Translations under genes and position numbers: made by a program
Assembly: GCA_029204225.1 (NCBI GenBank)
Contig: CM055113.1
Span: forward strand, 29,963,220 to 30,027,219
DNA: 64,000 bases
DNA from: Diphasiastrum complanatum
Taxonomy: Eukaryota; Streptophyta; Lycopodiopsida; Lycopodiales; Lycopodiaceae
Direction of reading: 5' to 3'
The notes under the pieces: model-generated
Databases searched by the model: none
What the model was told of the DNA's origin: nothing
The model's input: the letters and a program-made list of their open reading frames with translations, nothing else
Shown here: positions 23,296 through 34,068 of the stretch, piece after piece
Layout: each line of letters starts with the position of its first letter
Position numbering within the stretch: position 1 is the first letter of the stretch

Positions 23296-25552
23296 TAGTA
23301 GACATCTCTCGAATGCAATACTCCAGTCATGAAGCATGCGTCCCTACGTTTACTATTTGCATATGCAACTGCTTATGACCTCAGAATTCACATAGTCGAT
23401 GAGAAGAAAACATTCCTACATGGCAAATTAGATGAAGAAGTCTATATGGACCAACCATTGGGCTAGATCTACAATTACATATGCGAATCACTTCCCACCT
23501 ATGTCTGTCGAATGCACAAAAGTATCTATGGTTTGAAGAAATTTGCGCAACAGTGGTCATGCCCTACGATCTTTGGGTTTCCAACCACTGATGGCCGATT
23601 ACAATGTTTATGTAAAGGTCACAGATGAGGAGATCATCATTGTTGTTGTGTACATGGACGACACACTGATACTGTGCAGAAGCGAAGAGCTGATTATCGA
23701 AGTGAAGAACGACATCTCGAAACATTTCGAGATAACAAACCTAGGAAAAGCCAGATGCTACCTAGGCTTGCAAATCGACCACAACTATGATGAATGAAAA
23801 CTATACCTTCATCAGTCCAAGTACATCCAAAAAATCCTAGATGATTTTGGGATGATAGTTTGCAAAGGGGCAAACACCCCAATGTGTTAGAAAGAGGTGT
23901 GTGAAAGATAGGTCGAATAGAATCAAATAAAAAAAATTCGAATGACAAGAATTAAAACTTATCATGCGTAGCGGAACAAACTATCTTCCTCTTTCTCTAT
24001 GCATGACTATGCCTATCAATTTTGAACAAGAGAATAGTGATAGAAATCACATTTGATCTTATAGTAACTAACTTTCAAATCATTAGTACTATAGTGATTA
24101 CGTAGCCAAACATTAAGCATTGAATTATCTGACAAATAATCAGTTGTGAAAAACTACAAAAATGCGTGAATTTTGATACGAACCTAAATGCAATAAAAAG
24201 ATAGTATTCATTCAGTACGAAACTGAAACAGATGTCAATGAGTACAACAAGTTGCGAATCGAAATCGCGTACTCTAAGCTATTTCTGAGTGACTACATAT
24301 AAGTCTGAATTAAGTGCAACTACTGATAAGCAGTAAGCGCAATAGCAATCTCTAATCAATTCTAAAGAACTAAGCTAAAATGCTCAAGAGTGTTCAAGCT
24401 CGCAGGCTTGAGAGAGAATGCTAACTATTCTTCTTACTTCAATGTATTTTTTTTTTTAAATGCAAAAATATAAACAACTATTTATACTAAGCAATTAGGT
24501 CGTCAAATGCATCATCTAGTTGGTTGTGATGTGTTGGCATCCGTCCAGTTAGGACTTCTCAGAAATTACTTGTTGATAAATTAATCCAAGTCAGTGACTT
24601 TGGTTGTAAACAATTTGTCTACAGATTTGAACATAAACTATTATGCGAAAAATGCGAAGGTCTTTTTCAAAGTTATTTTCTTAACATTTGAGGCATCTGG
24701 CATTTTGCGAAAAAGCCGAAGTGAGAGAAAATGTTGAAAGACAAAAATTTCAAAAATGCTAACATTTGTGAGTTGTTTCCGAGTAGTTATGTAGACTGTG
24801 TAAAAACATGAAGAAAGCTGCAGGTCTGGATAAAAAATTGGATGAAGATTAAATTGTTGATTAGTCGATTAGTAGGAGAATAATCCAACACAATGCTTGC
24901 AGGAACAATTCTGACAAAAAAAGATTGTCCGAAGACTGACAAAGAGATAGAGATAATGCAACACACGCCTTACAAGAGGCTGATTAAATCACTGATGTAT
25001 CTAGCAGATAACACATGCCCCGACATTGCTTTATGCCATGTTTAGGATGAGCCAGTTCAACAAAACCCAAGCTTGACACACTGGAAGATTGCGAAGCAAA
25101 TTCTACAGTACCTCCAAAAGACGAAGAATTTCGGATAGAATTACTCTCGCGATGCCGGATTTTAGATGCACTCCTACAGCGATGCAAGTGGGCATCACTC
25201 AAGGACGATTGTAAAAGTGTCTCAAGCGGGTGCACCATTGCAACAAATGCCGCCATTCTCTGAGTCAGCAAGAAACAGACTATCACTGCTCAATCATCCT
25301 ATGAAGTAGAATATATCACAGCCACAAAGATGGCCAACCCAACGAACTCACATGGCTCAGACAGTTTCTCGACGGACTACTGGAACGACCAAAGAGCCTT
25401 TGATCTTGCAGATGGATAATACTTTTGCCATACACTTGACGAAGAATCTCGTGTTTCATTTGAGAATGAAACACATTGCAATCAGGTATCACTTGATAAG
25501 GGACCTAGTAAAAAAGAATGAGTTAATTTTGCCATACTCACCACATCAAAAC
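23296..25552 (+). pseudogene. Copia reverse transcriptase-RNase H remnant, plus strand
   Basis: Reverse transcriptase text (TFLHGKLDEEVYMDQPLG near 23413; VVVYMDDTLIL near 23644) is followed by RNase H text (MLAGTILTKKDCPKTD near 24894; DNTFAIHLTKNLVFHLRMKH near 25405). The active-site box reads YMDD rather than the commoner YVDD. It is broken, with many breaks, and is interrupted by a solo LTR (23885-24890). Gypsy element F is inserted at its right end. Confidence 0.82.
23885..24890. mobile_element. Solo LTR, 1006 bp, with TSD CAATG
   Basis: The segment starts TGTTAGAAAG, ends AATCCAACA, and is flanked by exact 5-bp copies of CAATG (23880-23884 and 24891-24895). It contains no coding signal and no primer site. 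The Copia reading frame text resumes directly after it. Those are the marks of a solo LTR left by recombination between the ends of a full element. No second copy is in the window. Confidence 0.85.
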
Positions 25553-25557
25553 TAGAT

Positions 25558-26313
25558 TGTAGTGGGTTTCTTTCCTTGCCTAACCTGAATCCAAGATCTA
25601 GTCAATCTAGCATCAAAGACGGAGTTAGTTGTCATGCGGAGGTTCGTTCCCATGAGAGCGATAGTATAGTTCAGATCTCAACATGAATGGAGGATCTAAC
25701 ACTAACATCCATTAACACTAAGCATTAACACTACATCCGATTAACCCTACTTCCATTAACCCTAAATCCACGACAATGATAGAAACTTACTCTTATCTCT
25801 CTCCTTTTCTCTCTCACAAAAAGCATAAGAAATAGCAATCCCAATAATGATCAAATCCAACAATTAGCAGATACAAAGGAAGCATGAGAAATGGAGGAAA
25901 AGAGAGGAAGAGCAAGGATTCATCAATCCTGCTCTAAAGAGAACCAATCTGCTTAATTGAAATGAGGAAATGAACATGAGGAGTAACTCGAGTTGGTCCC
26001 TTTTTATAGTAGAGAGGAGGACCCTGGCCTCTGAATACTATTGGTCCAGTCTTGCCTCTCTTTTTATTCAAATTTAAAAAAGTGTGGGAACCATCAAAAT
26101 TAGAAGGAAACCCAACTTTATTCACTAACTTGACATTTAGGCCCTGCAACATTAAAAGTCCCGCAAAAAGGCCTAAAGTCCTTTATTACCTTTTAACTAA
26201 TCAATCAAATAACTATGTGATCATCGGGTTGGACTTACACACACAGGGTGCCAAATCCCTATCACTTATTAACTAGGGTTAGGGTTGCCTTGGGATCTGC
26301 AAACCCTCCAACA
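25558..26313 (-). repeat. 3' LTR of gypsy F
   Basis: It starts TGTAGTGGG, ends CCTCCAACA, and is followed by TTATCCCCCACC, the complement of a polypurine tract. TSD TAGAT lies immediately left. Confidence 0.93.
26001..26008 (-). promoter_or_regulatory. TATA box in the gypsy F LTR
   Basis: The minus strand reads CTATAAAAAGGG; the same box is kept in the other LTR at 38952-38959. Position and context fit the element's core promoter. Confidence 0.55.
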
Positions 26314-26330
26314 TTATCCCCCACCAAAAT
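26314..26330 (-). other. Polypurine tract of gypsy F
   Basis: The minus strand reads TGGTGGGGGATAA directly before the 3' LTR. Confidence 0.7.
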
Positions 26331-28457
26331 TGGTGGTGGTCCCACGACACCTGCAATATGCAGTTATTGGGGACTTTTATTGGCTTCGCGCCGAATCTTA
26401 ATGAAATGATATTGCACCTTCTCCATAAAGTCGAGGCGTGCAGTATTGAGATCCAAATTGTGTGGCAAGAACCAATGGTGGGCTCCGGCAATCCATTTGG
26501 AAGTTGTCCATGAGGTGAAGCGGGATTCCCAAGAGCCTCCCATCATAGCCGCACGAAAATAGAAACGAGCACTCGGTAGCTGATCTTTGATTTGCTCTGA
26601 GGCCATCGGCTTATTTGGATCAAATGCCAGAGGAGGAAGGCAATCGTCCCATTTGGTTGCCACTGATGCCAACAGAGTTAGATCTTTAGCAAACATTGCC
26701 GATTGTCGCACCGTTGGATTCAGAGAGTGGACATACTCTCTCTGATATGGTTGTAAAGCACGGTGGAAGTCCACTGAAATGGTCCAACTGTAAGGCTGAT
26801 GGATGATTAGCCAATTGGGCATATGGATGGTGATTTTGTCCATAGCCAACCCCAAATCTTTTCATTTATTTCTTTGTGGCATTCGCACATAATAGGGATC
26901 TACCCGCAACTGGCGAGGGCTGGTGACGTAACTCCTAATTGATTTCGGAGTTTTTTCAAAAACCTTGATTCTCCATGCCGACTGCTCTCCCAGTGCAGAT
27001 ATTTTGTCCAACTCTTTGCCGGCCTCGATCTCGGAGGTCTAAAATTTCAGAACCCATCCACCACGCGAGGACTCATGCGGATAATGCTTTAAGAAGGTGT
27101 GGATTTGGTCCTCGATGCTGATGGGCCTTCTGAGTAGAGGTCTTGTCCTTGATGAGGATGGACCCGCTTGTACTGCCGGTATGGTTGGTGGTTGATCTGC
27201 TATATCTGGAGCTCCCCCCTGGTCCATGCTCGAATCAATCCTTGTATCCATTGGTATAGCTTCTTGGTGCGAAGGGGAGAATTGCGGCATGACCGGGACG
27301 AGGATTTGTGGTCCGGCTTCCAACACTTGAGCGGCTGCATTTTCATAGGCGGTGATGGTCTCTTTTGCCTTTGCCAACTCGGTTGAAGCTGCTCCTTTGA
27401 ACCTATCAAAGCAGCCTTGAAATCCCTGAAGGGCCACTTTGTATGTCTCCACTTTTTTGAATAAATACGCAATCTCCGTCGGTGTGACTGGATGATCGGG
27501 TATTTGCATTTGCAGATAGGCATCACGCTCAAGGGTGGTCGCATCCAATTCACCTTGAAGCCGTGTGCGATCTTGTGCAGCCATCTGTAATTGCCCCTTC
27601 AGCAGCTGTTCGTCCATCTGTAATTGCCCCTTCAGCAAATGCACCTATTGCTTGGCATCTTGCATTGCCTTATCTACCTGATCATGTGTGGTTGTCAAGG
27701 CGTTTTGCAGGGAGCTGATGTAGGTTTCCAAGCGATCCGCTTGTTGCTGGGCCAACTTCTTTTTGCTTTTAGCCTTATCTTCATGTTGTTTGGCTATCTT
27801 CAACTCTCGATCTAGCTGGACAATTTTTTGGCTGATCAAAGTGTTTTCAGATCCTAGATCAGAGATCCTCTGCTCCATTTCCTTCTTCTTATCCAGCATA
27901 GACTGGATTACTTGCCCAAGGCTTGAAACCAACCCTAGAGCATCACCAGGATCGACGGTCGTGGCAGCAACAGTAGCAGGATGACCTGATGGTACTGTCC
28001 TTGGTAGGTGTGGAATAGGTGCCATGGTCTCTTCTTCTTCAAAAATATCCTCCTCTTCAAACCCTTCAGGCACTGTGGCGTCAAACTGTTTTGGTGATCT
28101 TACAACTGTGTCGATCCGAAGTGTGGCTGGGCTACCTTGTGTGTGAGGTTGCTGGCTAGCATCTTTGACACCAACAGTAGATTCATAGGGCGCTGGGCTC
28201 TGGGGCATTTCAAAAATTCTGGTGGCCCCAAGGGGGTCGGAATCATCGAACATATCCATAAAGAATTGTGTGTTGGGTGAGGTGGCTTCGGCGTGCGGGG
28301 GTGAGGCGGCTTGGGCAGCTGTGATGGGAATGATAGGCCCAATGGTCACAAACTGTCCTTGTATGGGAGCAGAGGTGAGGGAAGCATCAGAGGCTAGGGG
28401 GATGGGAAGTTCAGTGCGAACAGCAGCAGGGGGTGGAAGCGCAGCTGACGAGGTATG

Positions 28458-29699
28458 TGTTGTAAAGCTACCTTTACAAGCTTTACTTCCGACGCCATTG
28501 GCGTCAGCATTGTCCCCGGTGCCAGTAGTGCCCCTGCTGCTTCCGGCGCCAATGGCGCCGGCGCCGCTCCCGGCGCCACTGTGACCAGAATCCAGCCGGC
28601 GCCAAGTTCCTATGGCTGAAAATCTTTGATCGGTTCTAGCGAGTCCATAGAGCTCAGATCGATGTGCAATCATCTCACACGATCTAGGCATGATTAAAGG
28701 AAGCTTGGGGATCAATAAAATCTAGAGAGAAAAAATGACTTTCTAGAAAGACAAAATCCTAGAGAGAGAAAAATGTGCTTTACCAGCCTGGGTAGAGTGC
28801 TTGGTATGAGGGGTGTACCGAATCCCACCAATACTATAGGGGACTACGGGTTGCGACTCAGGCGAGCTCCAACCAAGTCTCAGCCTCCCTTGTTGGAATG
28901 TTGTCATGGCTCTCGCCTTGGCATGCTAGCGCCCCAAAGACTAGGGTCGGTCACACACTTGAAATGTAACCTTCTCAGATTTATCAATAAAGTGAGATTT
29001 TTCTCAAATTGACTCTGATTACCTTCTGGGTTTCAGTGTTCGATAAAAGCGCCAGTTGTAAGGCCGCTTCAAAAATTTTAAGGTGACACATAGCTGAGGG
29101 TCGTATCCCGGGACACCAGCGGTATGCCGTCGAGACCATTCTATCCGTGGCGCCAGCGGTATGCTGTCGGGACCATTTGGGTCCAAGAACTGGTTGTCTC
29201 CATATCTTTCGCGGCTTGTGGTTCTGAGTGTTCCTTGCATGAACGTGAATGGGTTAATCTCTTGGGGAACGGGCTCTAACCTGTCGGCTGAGTTGGATGG
29301 CTTGCTTGGGTGGAAGTTACTTGTTTATGGCTGTCCAGTCTAGCGTGGTGCCAGGTTGGCTTCCAGCGCTCGTGATGAAGCTTTCAGTTGGTTAAGTCTG
29401 ATGTAAGTCAGACCGCTTGCTTGGAATGGATGTTACTCGTTTGTAACGAAGCTTCGAGTTGGTTAAGTTTGATGTATGTCGGGCGGCTTGCTTGGAGGGA
29501 AGTCACCCACATCGGGACCCCCGATCTGGCATTGCGCCAGGTTGGATCTCAATGTTGGTTTTCGGAACTTCAAGTTGGTGAAGTCTGATTGTTGTTGGCA
29601 AGTTGGCTGCTTGTATGTCAAGTGGGTTTGGATGGCAAGAGTTGAAGGCTGGGAAGCTAAGTCGTGGTTCCCGGCTCCCTTTGGGATGCCTGCGCTACA
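28458..29699 (+). mobile_element. Solo LTR R1 (R family) with TSD GTATG, nested in gypsy F
   Basis: The 1242-bp segment starts TGTTGTAAAGC and ends GCGCTACA, flanked by GTATG at 28453-28457 and 29700-29704. Orientation comes from the R copy that abuts a primer site at 49627. Near its start is an array of GGCGCC palindromes, in the middle a conserved AATAAA (28986-28991), and in the right third four diverged copies of a GTTGGTTAAGTCTGATG-type unit. The Gly/Ala-rich antisense frame through it is a by-product of the GGCGCC array. Confidence 0.92.
29290..29630 (+). repeat. Internal repeats of the R LTR
   Basis: Four diverged units begin near 29291, 29387, 29458 and 29573, each with a GAGTTGG(TTAAG) start and a GGCTTGCTTGG-like middle. 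The same array is in the other R copies, so it is a property of the family. Confidence 0.7.
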
Positions 29700-30739
29700 G
29701 TATGCCTAGTGCGACGTCGTGACGCGGAAGGCGAGTCATGAATTATGATCTCGCTGCGTGGACGACGACGACTATGAGAGCTTGAGGCTGATGGGATGAC
29801 TCTGCCGGTGCCTCTTCGTAAACCGAAAGCACGGAATCCAAGTGGAAGCCATGGATTTTGTTTTCTATGTGAGAAGCGGCTAAGAGGGACAATAAAGAGC
29901 CAGCAGTGAACTGCTGCTTAGTATTGGCCTTAATAGCTCGTTTGGGCTCATCAGAAACAGTCTTGATCCAATTATATGGTTCAAGAGGGGCTTTGGCCAA
30001 CTTAGTGTGGGACTCCACTATCTTATGAAGGATTTGAGATGTGATGCGGTCTTTCCTGAGGTTGGCAACCATCAGGAAATTATTCAATAGTTGGGCAGCT
30101 GTGTGGATGGAAGGCTCGGTGATGGCTTCCAAAAGGTAGCCATCATTGGTCCAATGCAGATCGTTGGTGAGGTCAATACATGGCTTGATGGCCTATTTGG
30201 CGTGCTTGTGATTGGGTGAGGCCTGGGTACTAGATGATATTCCTATAGCTGCAAGTGCGGCCTCAGTGATGCGCACCTTGTGTGTGGCTCCGTGGAAAGT
30301 GATATAGAATTTGAATTTCTCTTCCTTCCACGTACTGAATGCAAGGGTAATGAAATCCATATTGATACAACCCGAAAATATTTTCTTGTGACCAAGGCCT
30401 TCCAAATTTTCTGCATTGCCTTCTAATACACTTTCACGCGTTTATAATTCCTTTCTGATCATCATGTCTTCTACCGATACTTCCCAGTCTCCATGCTATA
30501 CTATCCATCGTGATGTCCCATCTGCAACGAACATCATGATTCTTCCTAGCACAGGCATGGTCACTCAGTGGATGACTCTTGCAGAGCCTCCGCTCACTGC
30601 AATGGGTATTCATGAGAGAAGAGCTTCGCTAGCACAAGTGAGGAATGAATCGAATTCAGCCAACTTATAGGTGAATTTGGTGGGTTCATTACACTGAATA
30701 GTAGTTTGGCTGATCAATTTTGAACAAAAATTTGTAGGC

Positions 30740-31130
30740 ATGTGCAGTACTGTAAAAATAGGCTATAAAAATCTCGGCGAAGGTTTCTAGGGATCTGAAC
30801 CTATCAGGCGAACGTTTTCTAGGGTTGGCGAAGGATAAAGCTTCGCCCAGGAGGGTCCTTCGCCCAGATACTGTCATATATACATTTTTTCACAATCTGA
30901 ATCTATGGACAACCTAATTTTGACATTTTAAGATCATCTAGCAGGTTGGCGAAGGTTCATAATGAGGTTATGATGTTCGGCGAAGGTTCCCAAAATGGCA
31001 TATCACTGAACATTTGTCTGTCTCAAAAATTGGATTTTCTCTTGTCAGGAACCTTCGCCCACCGCAATTTAGATAAATAAAGGGTGGATGTACAGTCTGA
31101 GAGCTCAGCAAAGGTTTCTGATACTGTATT
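30740..31130. repeat. GCGAAGGTT motif cluster, pol-side spacer of gypsy F
   Basis: GGCGAAGG(TT) or its complement AACCTTCGCC occurs about eight times in 400 bases on both strands (for example near 30772, 30826, 30862, 30948, 30981, 31051). Flanking DNA is AT-rich and non-coding. A matching cluster lies in the leader at 37560-38170. Confidence 0.75.
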
Positions 31131-31184
31131 GGCCAAATCTGCCCAAATCAGTAATTTTCTAAGTCATTTTCCATCAAAAATACT

Positions 31185-31440
31185 GTGTTTCTTTTTCCTT
31201 ATGCTGATGACTTCCTAACTTTTGCTCATCATTCTTTCCCTATTTTTTTGCTTTTCTTTTTGTTGTTTTTTGTTCTTGTATTTTTATTTTTTATAACTGT
31301 CTTTTTCCAAAAAACTCAACAAATTAAATACAAAAAACAAAAAATTGAAAAACAAATAAAATTAAAAAATATATTGAGATCAGGCTTGCTGAATTGGCGG
31401 AGCAGGCTGCCAAAACTTGCGTAATCGGCTGCCATTTACT
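31185..31440. other. Low-complexity T-rich then A-rich spacer in gypsy F
   Basis: T-runs up to about 31310 switch to A-runs up to about 31375. No coding sense. It separates the integrase end from the GCGAAGG cluster. Confidence 0.6.
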
Positions 31441-31451
31441 AGAGTATCGAA

Positions 31452-32447
31452 TCATTTTCCATCCAAGTGCTCAAGAATTACTGCGCCATAGTTCAGGATT
31501 TCTTTCACTTTATACGGGCCTTCACCGGTAAACTTTAACTTACCCTTGATCAGCTTGGTTTTGTACATCAATGCAAGATCTCCTGCTTTCAGATCTTTCT
31601 TGTGCAATTGACGATCGTGCCATGCCTTGCAGCGGGCTTTCTCTGCTGCTAAGGCATGAGCTGCCATCAATCGGGTTTCACATAATTTGTGCAATGCTTC
31701 ATGACGGAGTTGTAAAGACATATCATCATTTAATCGTTCCGTTGCTGCTATGCGTAAAGATGGGATTAAAAATTCAATTGGCATAACAACATCTTGACCA
31801 TAAACCAGTTGAAAAAGGTGTTTGATTTGTACTATTTTTGTAAGCGGTTCTGAATGCCCATAATGCTGCATACAGTTTATGTTTCCAATCAGACCAACTC
31901 GCTTCAACTGTCTTTGTCATAATGGTGCAGAGAATCTTATTGGAAGATTTAGCTTGGCCATTCCCTCTGGGATAATAGGGAGTACTAAATCTGTGTATAA
32001 CAAAAAAATCTTCCAGTAAACACTTTATTGTTTGATTAACAAAGTGTGTACCCCGATCACTGACAATTTCGATCGGAATCCAAATCTGACTATAATATTT
32101 TCATAAAGAAACTTAGCCGTAGATTTTGCATCAGCCACTTTGATAGCTTTGGCTTCAACCCACTTGGTCATATAATCAGTTGCGACGATAATGTATCGGG
32201 CCTGAAATCCTTGAGCAGCGGGATGAATAGGACCAACATAATCCAGTCCCCATTTTTCAAACCGTGCTTGCGATAAAAACGGATGTAAGGGTTCATAATT
32301 CTGTCGAGTAGGCCGTCGTGCACATGTCTGAATAAAATTTTCTATGTTCTTATGAAGCGTAGGCCACCAACAACCGGATTGTAAAAGTTTGCGAACAGTA
32401 ATATCTGTAGAGAAGTGTCCACCCATGCCATCATGTGAAAACAACAT
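31452..32447 (-). pseudogene. Gypsy F integrase
   Basis: The minus strand shows a zinc-finger-to-core region (HDGMGGHFSTDITVRKLLQS, CWWPTLHKNIENFIQTC), the core (KWGLDYVGPIHPAAQG, IIVATDYMTKWVEA) and a C-terminal part with GPYKVKEIL, the GPY/F motif. No chromodomain follows, consistent with a Tat/Athila-type element. It belongs to a broken copy. Confidence 0.88.
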
Positions 32448-32468
32448 TAAATCTGGTACTTCATGCGG

Positions 32469-32990
32469 TTAAACACATCTTCGTAAAATATTATCTGATC
32501 CATGACGGTACAATTGTCTTGCAATTAATTGATAAGGTTGAGCCTTATGAATCAATTGTCTTTTCTGTACTTTTGTCAAAGAATCATTCGGTTGTCCTAG
32601 CATCAGGTACTCAACAATATCTGCCGCCCACTCAAGTACTGCTTCAACATAGAACAACGCAGCATCTGGCAGTTCATCATCCACTTCAGTATTAACTAGA
32701 GCGGCTTCAATTTGCGAAACGTGATCGGCTAGATAATGTTGCTTTCTCTTTCTAACCACAATTTGAAAGTCAAATTCAGTCAATAATAATAACCATCTTG
32801 CAATACGTCCAGTATTACACGTCTTGTTTACCAAGTAAAGTAATGGGTGATGATCCGTATAAGATGCAAAGTGCGTTTCCATGAGGTAGTGACGAAATTT
32901 TCGAACAAAAAAAATCATGGCTAGTGCTTCACGTTCTGTTGTTGAATAATTCTTCCCTGGATCTGTAAGCTGTCTGCTTGCAAATTGTAT
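32469..32990 (-). pseudogene. Gypsy F RNase H
   Basis: Signatures read FVRKFRHYLMETHFASYTDH and HPLLYLVNKTCNTGRIARWL, followed by LTEFDFQIVVRKRKQHYLAD, the standard gypsy RNase H-to-connection region between reverse transcriptase and integrase. Confidence 0.88.
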
Positions 32991-33249
32991 GCGTCAAATT
33001 GCAAATTGTATGCGTCAAAATTGATCCAATGGCGTATTTTGAGGCATCCGTATGAACATGAAACTCTAATGTCCAATCTGGAGAACGCAATATTGGTGCT
33101 GAAGATAATGCTTTTTTTAACTTTTCAAAGGCTTCTAACGCCTCTACTGTCCAAATAGGAACAATAGTTAGTTTGTATATAGGTTGTGCTAAATCCGCAA
33201 AGAAGATAATAAAAATTCAATAGTAGTTCGCATGACCCATAAACACATA

Positions 33250-34002
33250 AACTCCTCAAATGGTTGCTGGCGGGGGCAATTCCACAATAACTTTGATCTT
33301 AGAATAATTGGTGGCAATACCATGTCTTGATATCACATGTCCAAGCACAACTCTGTGTGAAACCCATATCTGGCATTTTTCTGGATTTAGAGAAATCTGA
33401 TATTTGCGGCATCTTTCAAATACTTTCTCCAATCGATCCAGGTGGTCTGTATCTGTACTATGAACTCCCAAGTCGTCCAAGTAAATTTCAAGGAATTTCT
33501 GCAGATAATCTTTAAAAGCAAATTGCATTACTCTTTGGAATGAACTTGGTGTATTATAGAGTCCAAACGGCATTACTTTGTAAGTATAGATGCCCCATTC
33601 TGTTGCAAAAGTAGTTTTGTGGCGATCGGCAGGTGCAATCTTAACCTGGTTGTAACCACTGAATCCATCCAAGAAACTATAAGCTTCCGCTCCAGCAAGG
33701 CGATCCAAAATGCTTTCAGTAAAAGGTAGCGGAAAGTGATCCTTCCGTGTCACTTTATTCAATGCTTTGAGATTCACATAGATTCGCAATTTCCCATTTT
33801 TCTTAGGAACAATGACAATCGGTGAAATCCATTTTGTATGCTCGATCTCATAAATGAAATCGGCGTCAAGCAATCTCTTAAGTTCTTTCTTTATCAGATC
33901 TGCCACATTAGGATTACAACGATAGAACTTTGTAACCTTTGGAACTGCATCAGGTACTAAAGGTATGGTATGTTTAATCACTGATGTCGAAATACCCTTC
34001 AA
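33250..34002 (-). pseudogene. Gypsy F reverse transcriptase
   Basis: Signatures include WISPIVIVPKKNGKLRIYVN, KDHFPLPFTESILDRLAGAE, FLDGFSGYNQVKIAPADRHK, FATEWGIYTYKVMPFGL and the active-site box IYLDD. The DHFPLPF wording is typical of the Tat/Athila branch. It is part of a broken element. Confidence 0.92.
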
Positions 34003-34068
34003 ATCTTGATAAGTCCATGCAAATCAATCTTGATACTTAATAAGTAACAAACAGAGTGCTTGATACTG

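Larger units (their letters stand above)
26364..30405 (-). pseudogene. Extra ORF region of gypsy F downstream of integrase
   Basis: Four sense-strand open stretches occupy the space between pol and the 3' LTR: 30193-30405, 29743-30132, 27039-28715 (two frames) and 26364-26855. The first two read as globular protein (for example DFITLAFSTWKEEKFKFYIT). The third has a Pro/Ala/Thr-rich part, an acidic patch (EEEDIFEEEE) and a long coiled-coil-like, Lys/Gln-rich part (near 27900-27650). The last is globular and Trp-rich. Tat and Athila relatives are known for an additional ORF here; I see no clear membrane span, so env is not supported. It is broken, and solo LTR R1 lies within it. Confidence 0.6.

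Noticed and set aside
23694-23948. 84-residue minus-strand frame
   Set aside because: Shadow of the plus-strand Copia reverse transcriptase.
26220-26300. Telomere-like AGGGTTAGGGTT and AACCCTAAA strings in the F LTRs
   Set aside because: Only one or two units in each LTR, not a telomeric array; at most a telo-box-like promoter motif.
28222-28584. 120-residue plus-strand frame over the gypsy F extra ORF
   Set aside because: It is a shadow of the minus-strand coding region and the R1 GGCGCC array.
28458-28715. Gly/Ala-rich open frame antisense to the R LTR (also near 47092, 56376 and 62808)
   Set aside because: It is the translation of the GGCGCC array and recurs only because the LTR recurs; no conserved start or codon bias supports it as a gene.
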